From the NCBI GenBank assembly GCA_009839745.1, contig VXPE01000103.1:1-40459 (forward strand): a stretch of 40,459 nt of DNA, written 5' to 3'. The stretch comes from Candidatus Poribacteria bacterium (GTDB taxonomy: Bacteria > Poribacteria > WGA-4E > WGA-3G). The translations under genes were made by a program, and so were the position numbers. Under the pieces are notes generated by a model, which worked only from the letters and a program-made list of their open reading frames with translations, had not been told where the DNA came from and did no database searches. Every line of letters begins with the position of its first letter. The stretch's first letter is position 1. Shown piece by piece: positions 24,404 to 30,583 of this stretch.

Positions 24404-24755
24404 TGGAGGTGGCGGGAATCGAACCCGCGTCCGAAGGCAGTTTAATAGAGGCTACTACATGCTTATCACAGGATTTAAGATTCGCCGCTCAGACTCTCCT
24501 GTGCAGGATTCATAAGAGGCTATCTCAAAAAGTGTTTCGCGACACACCCCTTTGAGAATGGATGTGTGGCTAGCCCGTATTGCGACGCTTTTGCTTCCCT
24601 GACGGGCAGCAGGTCGGCAAAGCGTAGCTACATTAAGCAGCTAATGCTAATTCTTCATCAGCATTTATAAATGTTCCGCCTGTTTAACGAGGCCTGCGGA
24701 GACCTCGGCATGCAACCTATATCTCATTTACCTTCGTCGAAACCTTTACACCCCC
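24404..24755 (-). ncRNA. ssrA: tmRNA
   Basis: The 5' end GGGGGTGTAAAGGTTTCGACG and the 3' end with GGTTCGATTCCCGCC and CACCTCCA form the tRNA-like domain: GGGGGUG pairs with CACCUCC, and the discriminator is A at 24404. CCA is not encoded. The reading frame ends at 24633-24635 (TAA) and reads GGTFINADEELALAA, so degraded proteins should end in ELALAA; which Gly or later codon is the resume codon is not certain. Several pseudoknot arms follow. It rescues stalled ribosomes with SmpB, whose gene is 41 bases upstream. Confidence 0.95.
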
Positions 24756-24765
24756 AGAAGAGTCG

Positions 24766-24795
24766 TTAACAGTCAGCAAGGTCGCTGAGAGTCAA
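24766..24795 (-). promoter_or_regulatory. candidate tmRNA promoter
   Basis: On the minus strand TTGACT (24790-24795) is followed after 18 bases by TGTTAA (24766-24771), a weak -10, ending 10 bases before the tmRNA 5' end. The position is right; the -10 match is only 3/6. Confidence 0.4.
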
Positions 24796-24796
24796 C

Positions 24797-25258
24797 TCAA
24801 TTGTATGCCCGAATCTCACTCGCCGTCGCTTCACGCTCAAGTTTATCGCGTTTATCGTAAAGTCGCTTACCCATAGCAACGGCTAACTCCAGTTTCACCT
24901 TACCGTTGCTAAAATACGCTCGCGTCGGAACGATCGTCATACCCTTGGAACGGATTGAACGTTCAAGTTTAGTGATCTCTCGCCGATGCAATAAGAGTTT
25001 CCGTTTCCGCTTCGGCTCGTGGTTTTCCATATTCCCATGTTCATAAGGACCGATATGGGCATCGATCAGGAACACCTCACCCTCTGTTATCTGTGCGTAA
25101 CTGTCTGCCAAGTTGAGCCGTCCTGCGCGAATTGATTTCACTTCGGTCCCTTGGAGAACGACACCGGCTTCATACCGATCGCGCAGGTGATAATCATACC
25201 GCGCTTTTCGGTTCACAGTGATCATGGGAGTTGTGGAATTTTTGCCATTTTTCATCAT
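24797..25258 (-). CDS. smpB: SsrA-binding protein SmpB
   Basis: The protein (153 residues from ATG 25258) binds tmRNA and brings it to stalled ribosomes. Diagnostic segments are VNRKARYDYHLRDRYEAGVVLQGTEVKSIR, LNLADSYAQI, HIGPYEHGN, KRKLLLHRREI and the KGMTIVP tail with the basic end KRLYDKRDKLE. The frame stays open to a GTG at 25276, but a good promoter (-10 at 25267-25272) overlaps that stretch, so ATG 25258 or the next ATG at 25255 is more likely; the mRNA would then have a very short leader. It lies directly upstream of ssrA. Confidence 0.93.
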   Translation of the reverse strand: MMKNGKNSTTPMITVNRKARYDYHLRDRYEAGVVLQGTEVKSIRAGRLNLADSYAQITEGEVFLIDAHIGPYEHGNMENHEPKRKRKLLLHRREITKLERSIRSKGMTIVPTRAYFSNGKVKLELAVAMGKRLYDKRDKLEREATASEIRAYN

Positions 25259-25266
25259 GGTTTTTA

Positions 25267-25295
25267 AGTATAACACAGAATTGACTCCTGTGCAA
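25267..25295 (-). promoter_or_regulatory. smpB promoter
   Basis: On the minus strand TTGCAC (25290-25295) and TATACT (25267-25272) are 17 bases apart. A start of transcription about 7 bases further would fall next to ATG 25258. Confidence 0.6.
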
Positions 25296-25470
25296 GGAAA
25301 ACTTCAAGAATCATTCAGTACCGAAAAATCTGAAGTTTTTTCGCAAAATAGGATTTTAGTGGAAAACAGCACACAAATCTGATAAACTATCCTATTAAGA
25401 ACCCTGGTGTTGGGAAAACCGCGGCACACTGCCTCGGTATACCCGCAGAACTCAGGAAAGGAGTCTCTTG

Positions 25471-26790
25471 ATGCCAGAACTTTACGATACCCGGGCACCG
25501 AATCCGCCCTCACGTGCGATATTGGTAGGGATAAAACTCCGAAATACCTTGATGCACGAGACCGAAGAATCGTTGCAAGAACTCCAGCAACTCACAGAGA
25601 CTGCTGGTATTGAGGTGGTTGCTACGACAATTCAACCCCGTAATGTGCCAAATCCAACGTATTTCATTGGTGAAGGGAAGGTTGAAGACGAACTCAAGCC
25701 CCTCGTTGCAGAGTTAGACGCAGACGCAATTATCTTTGATGAGGAGCTATCACCCGCGCAGAATCGGAATCTTGAACGAGCACTTGAGGTCGCCACGATT
25801 GACCGGACAGGACTCATTCTTCAGGTTTTTGCGCAACGCGCACTCACCAAAGAAGCACGCTTACAAGTCGCATTGGCGCAACTCGAATACGCACTCCCAC
25901 GCCTCACTCGGATGTGGACACACCTCTCACGACTTGCGACAGGTGGCGGCGGGGGTAGACACCTCCGGGGTCCCGGTGAAACGCAGCTTGAAATGGATAG
26001 ACGCTGGGTTCGTAGGAACATCGCACATGTGAGAAAGGCACTGGATGCCGTTGAAAAACAGCGTCATGTGCAACGGCGAAATCGGTCCGAAAAAATCAAA
26101 GTATCTCTCGTGGGATATACCAATGCAGGGAAATCAACCCTATTTAACCGACTGACAGGCGAAACCGTTTTGGCTGAAGACAAGTTGTTCGCAACTTTAG
26201 ATTCTACCACGCGGAAGTTGGATTTGCCGCAAAAGCAACAAATTCTGTTGAGCGACACCGTCGGATTTATCAAGAAATTACCACACCAGTTAGTTGCTGC
26301 ATTCAAGGCGACGCTCGAAGAAGTCTTAGAGGCAGATCTTTTGCTACATGTTATTGACATCAGTCATCCAGAAGCAGAGGCACAGATAGCCGCTGTGAAC
26401 GTAGTCCTTGAAGAATTGAAGGCTACCGACATGCCGATGTTCATGGTTTTCAATAAAATCGATAGGCTCAAAAGTGATGATGAGGGTTTGCACATCTTAC
26501 AGTGCCAATATCCCGAGGCACTCCCTATCTCCGCGCAACGCGGCGATGGCGTTCCAGCGTTAATAGAGGCTTTGGCACAGCGTTTTGCCGAACGTGGCAC
26601 GGACATCTCTCTCTCTATTCCTTATACGGAAGGAAAGGCACTCGATTTACTGCATAAGCACGGCATAGTGCTTGATACTGAATACGCAGCGGAAGCCGTT
26701 CATGTCAAGGCACGCTTGCCGAATCGCTATCTTAAATCGGTTTCTCAATTTTTGGTTTCTTCCCCAAACTTTAAGAATGAAAGGCATTGA
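25471..26790 (+). CDS. hflX: ribosome-splitting GTPase HflX
   Basis: The 439-residue protein has the HflX N-terminal domain (NPTYFIGEGKVEDEL, FDEELSPAQNRNLE, RTGLILQVFAQRA), the Gly-rich segment TGGGGGRHLRGPGE, and a TrmE-Era-EngA-YihA class G domain with G1 GYTNAGKST, G3 DTVGF and G4 NKID. HflX binds 50S subunits and splits stalled ribosomes. GGAAAGGAG stands 7 bases before ATG 25471; a TTG at 25468 is less likely. It diverges from smpB, so two ribosome-rescue genes share one 200-bp control region. The tga overlaps the next small gene's region. Confidence 0.95.
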   Translation: MPELYDTRAPNPPSRAILVGIKLRNTLMHETEESLQELQQLTETAGIEVVATTIQPRNVPNPTYFIGEGKVEDELKPLVAELDADAIIFDEELSPAQNRNLERALEVATIDRTGLILQVFAQRALTKEARLQVALAQLEYALPRLTRMWTHLSRLATGGGGGRHLRGPGETQLEMDRRWVRRNIAHVRKALDAVEKQRHVQRRNRSEKIKVSLVGYTNAGKSTLFNRLTGETVLAEDKLFATLDSTTRKLDLPQKQQILLSDTVGFIKKLPHQLVAAFKATLEEVLEADLLLHVIDISHPEAEAQIAAVNVVLEELKATDMPMFMVFNKIDRLKSDDEGLHILQCQYPEALPISAQRGDGVPALIEALAQRFAERGTDISLSIPYTEGKALDLLHKHGIVLDTEYAAEAVHVKARLPNRYLKSVSQFLVSSPNFKNERH

Positions 26791-26792
26791 CG

Positions 26793-27044
26793 ATGCGATG
26801 GCTCGACCAGACGGACATCGGGCACGACTTACAAATCTGTCCAGATTGCGACAGGGAATACGAAGTGCTTGACCAGTTTTTGGGGCATTCGTTGGTGGAT
26901 CGCTCGGACGACAATTTGATTGATACCGTGTTCAACGACGCGTATTATGTAACTATTCGGTGTCCACAGTGTCTCGAAACTCGGCACCTCTGCATACAAT
27001 CTCTAACAGCCACGCAATTTTACATCGAAAAGGAGAAGAAATGA
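26793..27044 (+). CDS. small zinc-ribbon protein
   Basis: An 83-residue soluble protein with two cysteine pairs, ICPDC near residue 16 and RCPQC near residue 56, plus a further Cys, the spacing of a zinc ribbon. It starts three bases after the hflX stop with AAAGG in front (a TTG at 26787 overlapping the stop is the other option) and its own stop overlaps the ATG of the next gene as ATGA. I do not recognise a named family. The tight coupling suggests co-translation with HflX and the isomerase; the role is unknown. Confidence 0.75.
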   Translation: MRWLDQTDIGHDLQICPDCDREYEVLDQFLGHSLVDRSDDNLIDTVFNDAYYVTIRCPQCLETRHLCIQSLTATQFYIEKEKK

Positions 27045-27832
27045 AGATAGGCGTCACCCAAATTATCCTCGGCGGTATGTCCTTGGACGATACACTCTCC
27101 CTCTGTCAAGATGCCGGTTACGATGCCGTTGAACTCATTTTCGGTGAAGGACAAGACACCGACATCAATATGAGCGATACGGAGTTACGCGGCATCGCTG
27201 CCAAGTGTGAGGATGCAGGTATTGAAATCAGTAGTATCACGGCAGGCTACGCCGACCGCGGGAATTTGCTCAGTTTGGATGCCACGCAGCGCGAAAAAGG
27301 CGCAGTCTCTCTCGCCCGCGGGTTGGAAGTCGCTGGTGCCCTCGGGGTCGGTGGGATTTTACTGCATCCTGGACAATTGACTGTTGAGGGGACCTACCAG
27401 CAAGTCTGGGATAACCTCGTGAGTGTCCTGAAGGCACTCGCACCTTCCGCGGAAACACACCAGGTCGCAATCGGGCTTGAGAACGTCTGGAACAAATTCC
27501 TGCTGAGTCCGAAAGAGATGCGCGATATTATAGATGAAATAGACAGCGATTGGGTAGGGACGTATCTCGATACAGCGAATATGATGGCTTATGGTTACCC
27601 GGAACATTGGATCCGTGAACTCGCACATCGTATCAAGCGGGTGCACTTCAAGGATTTCTCTCGCGGCGCACACCAGTTTGTCAATCTCTTAGATGGCGAT
27701 ACGGATTGGCAAGCGGTGATGGAGGCGTTCCGTGCTATCGGGTACGATGGCTATGTTATCCACGAAGTCGGTGGCGATAGAGACGCACAGATTGACCTCG
27801 CGAAGCGGATGCGTGAGATCGTTGCGATGTAA
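27041..27832 (+). CDS. sugar phosphate isomerase/epimerase (hexulose-phosphate isomerase-like)
   Basis: A 263-residue TIM-barrel enzyme related to UlaE/SgbU and IolI: MKIGVTQIIL at the start, then IGLENVWNKFLLSP with the metal-binding Glu, YLDTANMMAYGYPEHW with the Asp, VHFKDF with the His and a final VIHEVGGD with the second Glu. AAAAGGAGAA precedes ATG 27041; the longer open frame to 26960 lies within the zinc-ribbon gene. It shares ATGA with that gene's stop. It probably epimerises or isomerises a keto-sugar phosphate; the substrate is not known. Confidence 0.88.
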   Translation: MKIGVTQIILGGMSLDDTLSLCQDAGYDAVELIFGEGQDTDINMSDTELRGIAAKCEDAGIEISSITAGYADRGNLLSLDATQREKGAVSLARGLEVAGALGVGGILLHPGQLTVEGTYQQVWDNLVSVLKALAPSAETHQVAIGLENVWNKFLLSPKEMRDIIDEIDSDWVGTYLDTANMMAYGYPEHWIRELAHRIKRVHFKDFSRGAHQFVNLLDGDTDWQAVMEAFRAIGYDGYVIHEVGGDRDAQIDLAKRMREIVAM

Positions 27833-27839
27833 CCGGAAC

Positions 27840-27872
27840 AGAAAAGGCGATGGCTCATGAGAAACCATCGCC
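27840..27872 (-). terminator. terminator of the tRNA-Leu transcript
   Basis: GGCGATGG (27846-27853) pairs with CCATCGCC (27865-27872) over an 11-base loop. On the minus strand it is followed by TTTTCTGTT, the layout of an intrinsic terminator, just after the tRNA 3' end. Confidence 0.75.
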
Positions 27873-27875
27873 GTA

Positions 27876-27960
27876 TGCCGGAGGTCGGACTCGAACCGAC
27901 ATGGACCTAGGGCCCGCGGGATTTTGAGTCCCGTGCGTCTACCAATTTCACCACTCCGGC
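27876..27960 (-). tRNA. tRNA-Leu (anticodon CAA)
   Basis: An 85-base class II tRNA. The acceptor GCCGGAG pairs with CTCCGGC, the discriminator is A, and CCA is not encoded. The anticodon loop is CTCAAAA, giving CAA, which reads UUG. The long variable arm (GCGGGCCCTAGGTCCATGT region) and the TGGTGAAATTGGTAGACGC D-arm are typical of leucine tRNAs. The T-arm contains GGTTCGAGTCC. Confidence 0.96.
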
Positions 27961-27982
27961 GATTCTATCAGTGGCAACATAT

Positions 27983-28011
27983 ATTATACTATATTCCCGG
28001 CGGAAAGTCAA
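27983..28011 (-). promoter_or_regulatory. strong promoter of tRNA-Leu
   Basis: On the minus strand TTGACT (28006-28011) and a perfect TATAAT (27983-27988) are exactly 17 bases apart, 23 bases before the tRNA. It also shows that the plus-strand frame opening at 27971 does not start there. Confidence 0.8.
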
Positions 28012-28036
28012 ATTTGCGCCAAATCGTCTGAGACTC

Positions 28037-28888
28037 ATGGCGAACGAACAACGAAATCTCCCATCTCAAAGCAGATTCCAACGCTTCTTTTTCAGCGTGC
28101 AAGCCTTTCTCAATCAAGTGTTGGAAGGCGGGACATGGCAGGTTTTGTGGAATTGGGTGCTTTGGAAAGTTATACCCAAACGCCGACACATTCTCAAACT
28201 GATACGCGAACTCCCACCTCTTGATTCAAATGACTCCTCAGAACTCCGATCCATCCGTGATGAAGTCTTCGCGAAAAGTTGCTTAGACCTACAACACACC
28301 GAAGAAGCACAGATCCTTTTGGACATCCTGAAGCATGCACGCCAACCCCTCGGATGTGAACAAATCTTTTTCGCAGCGATCTATCCAGTTTTGGTGAAAC
28401 GCGATATGGAAGCCATCCCGATTCTGACCGAAGAAGCACATCGGCTTGATGTAGAGATCGGATACCTCGGACACAATGAGGATTATTTTTTTTGGGTGCT
28501 TGAGATTGACGGCGCAAAACCTCTTAACCTTGACACACCCCTCGATCCAAGACTGGAACTGCGAGACGATAAACGCTACGTCGTCTATCCGATCGGTAGC
28601 ACAGGACTTGTTGATACCGACTATGCCGAGTACGCCAGACAGTGGCTCCTCGACTCGCCGCGTTTATCAATGGCACTTCCGTTGCTCGCTGCGGCGTATG
28701 CCGACCAGTGGATCCTTAACGCACGCGTCTACCTTTCACACATTCTCGCAGATTTGAAAAAGCGGAATTATCAGGTTACAGCAATGGCAATACCCGATTT
28801 TGAACGGGCGCGGTTGTCACTTTTACGCCGTCTCTCCCTGGACCGGCTAAGAAAACGTCAATTTCTGTCCGAACGCCGAAATCGGTAA
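28037..28888 (+). CDS. hypothetical protein, unknown family
   Basis: The 283-residue product (start ATG 28037, chosen because the longer frame to 27971 covers the tRNA promoter; no clear ribosome site) is rich in Leu and Arg. It has a hydrophobic aromatic stretch at about 19-50 that could touch the membrane, a helical middle, and a basic tail (RLSLDRLRKRQ). No signal peptide, catalytic motif or known domain is seen. Its last 113 bases overlap the 3' end of the peptidase gene on the other strand. A real gene is likely from its length and codon pattern, but function is unknown. Confidence 0.6.
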   Translation: MANEQRNLPSQSRFQRFFFSVQAFLNQVLEGGTWQVLWNWVLWKVIPKRRHILKLIRELPPLDSNDSSELRSIRDEVFAKSCLDLQHTEEAQILLDILKHARQPLGCEQIFFAAIYPVLVKRDMEAIPILTEEAHRLDVEIGYLGHNEDYFFWVLEIDGAKPLNLDTPLDPRLELRDDKRYVVYPIGSTGLVDTDYAEYARQWLLDSPRLSMALPLLAAAYADQWILNARVYLSHILADLKKRNYQVTAMAIPDFERARLSLLRRLSLDRLRKRQFLSERRNR

Positions 28889-29999
28889 GGTAGATGCCCG
28901 GCTCAATCGAGAAACAGATCCCAGAAATCAAGGCGCGGGCATCGCGCGTCTCTAAGTTATCTAAATTCACACCGTTCCCGTGGATAACCGTGCCGATGTT
29001 GTGTCCCGTGCGGTGAATAAAGAATTCACCGTATCCTTTTTCGGTGATATACCCTCGGACGCAATCGTCCACTTCGTAACCGTGAATCCGTTCATCGGCA
29101 TCCCATTTCTCACGGATGAACCGCACGGCTCTATCCCGTGCCTCCTTGACAATATCGAAGATTTCAACATATCTCGCCGGAACCGTTGTATCCGCATACG
29201 CCACCCATGTTGTATCTGCGAAGACTGCATCCGGATCTTTCTGTTTTGCCCATAAATCGATTAAGATAAAGTCGCCGATTTTAATCTCTTGGGTGTCTGT
29301 TGAAGTCGGGGCATAATGCGGATCGCTGCTCTTGGCGTTCGCAGCCACGATCGGTGGGTAATCCGTAACCAAACCCATCTCATCGAATTGTCCGAGAATC
29401 ACTTGTTGAACGTCATATTCCGTAATTGTTTTTCCGTCACGCAGTTGTGAACCGATCCATTTAAAGGCATAGTCTTTCGCCTGTAGCACGAGGTGTGCGG
29501 ACATCTGATGCCCGGTTGCCTGTGCCTCACTCAGACGCGCTTCCATCCGCTGTGCGAGTTCCGCGGATGTGTGCACCGCAACGCCCATCGAACGAATCCA
29601 CTCCAAAGTGCCGGCATCTACCCGTGAAACATAAGGGATTTCAGCGTTTGGCGAATACTCCATTGCAACGGTTTTGATACCGAAATCTCCGTCTTGCCCC
29701 CCTGATAAGGGGGGTTGGGGGGTTGCAAGCAGTGCACGCATCTTTTCGTTAAGTTCTTCCCAACCCGCGTAAAGCGCGACGGTGCCTTGGACACTTGTGA
29801 AGTTAGATGTCTCAATCTTATGGACCAGCCACCGCGGTTCACCCTGTGCGGGGATGAGGCAGAACCAGCGACGTGTGATGTGTGCTTCTGCCAAGCCTGC
29901 CACGTTCTGTGCAATCGGGTTTATCCCGCGGAAATCGTAGAGGAGCCACGCATCTAATCCTAATGCTGCCAATTCAGCTTGAATCTCTGTTGTTTTCAT
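28776..29999 (-). CDS. M24 family metallopeptidase (Xaa-Pro aminopeptidase-like)
   Basis: A 407-residue pita-bread peptidase. The metal ligands appear in order: DLWAKQKDPDAVFADTTW with two Asp, HRTGHNIG with the His, SIEPGIYL with the Glu and VRTEIDV with the last Glu. The N-terminal third is the creatinase-like domain. ATG 29999 is preceded by AAGGAAAA at 30011-30018; TTG 30008 is an alternative. Family members cleave the N-terminal residue before proline. A palindromic repeat (29697-29722) has been absorbed in frame near residue 98, adding a Pro/Gly-rich loop (PQPPLSGGQ). It follows an antitoxin-like gene directly. Confidence 0.9.
   Translation of the reverse strand: MKTTEIQAELAALGLDAWLLYDFRGINPIAQNVAGLAEAHITRRWFCLIPAQGEPRWLVHKIETSNFTSVQGTVALYAGWEELNEKMRALLATPQPPLSGGQDGDFGIKTVAMEYSPNAEIPYVSRVDAGTLEWIRSMGVAVHTSAELAQRMEARLSEAQATGHQMSAHLVLQAKDYAFKWIGSQLRDGKTITEYDVQQVILGQFDEMGLVTDYPPIVAANAKSSDPHYAPTSTDTQEIKIGDFILIDLWAKQKDPDAVFADTTWVAYADTTVPARYVEIFDIVKEARDRAVRFIREKWDADERIHGYEVDDCVRGYITEKGYGEFFIHRTGHNIGTVIHGNGVNLDNLETRDARALISGICFSIEPGIYLTDFGVRTEIDVFLAGPGRDGVKVTTAPVQNRVLPLL
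29697..29722. repeat. C6/G6 palindromic repeat inside a coding sequence
   Basis: CCCCCC-TGATAA-GGGGGG (29697-29714) is followed by TT and a further G6 (29717-29722). It lies in the peptidase gene and keeps the frame, coding for a short Pro/Gly loop. It looks like a dispersed palindrome of the kind normally found between genes. Confidence 0.65.
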
Positions 30000-30004
30000 A
30001 TCCG

Positions 30005-30211
30005 TCAAAGTTTTCCTTCTCTTTTTAAGTCAGATCGAATTTCTTGATAGTCCCGAAAATCTGTAGCAGTTTCAACCGCTGAATCCATCTCTAAAATGTC
30101 CTCTAAATCCTCAAGGCACTTTATGAGAAAGTGGTATTCTTTCATTGTAAGGACGGCAGCAGTCTTTTCCCCCTTGTCATCAACGATATATTTCGGGTTG
30201 ATAGTTAGCAT
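30005..30211 (-). CDS. antitoxin-like protein (Phd/RelB-type), no toxin adjacent
   Basis: A 68-residue acidic protein opening MLTINPKYIVDDKGEKTAAVLTMKEY, close in pattern to Phd/YefM-like antitoxins that bind DNA with the N-terminus and the toxin with a helical C-terminus (LEDLEDIL..., AVETATDF). No RelE/Doc/PIN-type toxin frame lies next to it; the genes on either side are a peptidase and a 44-residue membrane protein. Either the toxin is lost, or the partner acts from elsewhere. The 48-base gap upstream carries a CTCCT-type ribosome site (AGGAGAGCC on the minus strand). Confidence 0.6.
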   Translation of the reverse strand: MLTINPKYIVDDKGEKTAAVLTMKEYHFLIKCLEDLEDILEMDSAVETATDFRDYQEIRSDLKREGKL

Positions 30212-30259
30212 GAAGGCTCTCCTACTGTAGATATGTCACGCCCGATCAAGATATAACTT

Positions 30260-30394
30260 CTAATCTTCTGCCTCGCGCTTTCTCCTCATATACTCGTCAT
30301 AGTACTTTTTTCGTGTGCTGATGATAGACCAAGTAGCAACACCAACACCCACTATTGCAGCAATTGAACCTATAACGATAAGTACAGCGGTCAT
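30260..30394 (-). CDS. small single-span membrane protein (44 residues)
   Basis: A 44-codon frame from ATG 30394 to TAG 30260. It has one hydrophobic helix (about residues 3-25) followed by a strongly charged tail with KKYYDEYMRRKREAED. GAGGA stands 8 bases before the ATG. Coding pattern, ribosome site and topology agree, so I take it as real although very short. Type I toxins, phage-defence effectors and membrane regulators can look like this; there is no evidence for a particular one. It lies between the antitoxin and the repeat array of the SIR2 locus. Confidence 0.65.
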   Translation of the reverse strand: MTAVLIVIGSIAAIVGVGVATWSIISTRKKYYDEYMRRKREAED

Positions 30395-30450
30395 TTGAGT
30401 GATCCTCAATTAGAATTTCTCTCATAAGTGTTCGGGGTATGAATACCTAA

Positions 30451-30582
30451 GTGCTAACGGGGCGGAATGTGCATAGAACACCGAACCTACGGCTGCCTTA
30501 AAGCCCCAGCGGGGCGAAATGTCTATAGAAAATACAACATCCCTAAACTGTGAGCCCCAGCGGGGCGAAATGTCTGTAGAAA
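30451..30582. repeat. three-unit palindromic repeat array with 51-bp period
   Basis: Two nearly identical 30-bp units (30502-30531 and 30553-30582) and one degenerate unit (30451-30480) start exactly 51 bases apart. The core is GCCCCAGCGGGGC (5-bp stem) followed by GAAATGTCTATAGAAA. The two 21-bp spacers share no sequence. The last unit ends one base before the NTPase stop codon, so NTPase transcripts run into the array. No cas genes are present and the spacers are shorter than in normal CRISPR arrays, so this is a CRISPR-like dispersed repeat, not a called CRISPR. Confidence 0.75.
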
Positions 30583-30583
30583 C

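Noticed and set aside
30451-30582. True CRISPR array
   Set aside because: Only three units, one degenerate, spacers of 21 bp, strong internal palindrome and no cas genes nearby.
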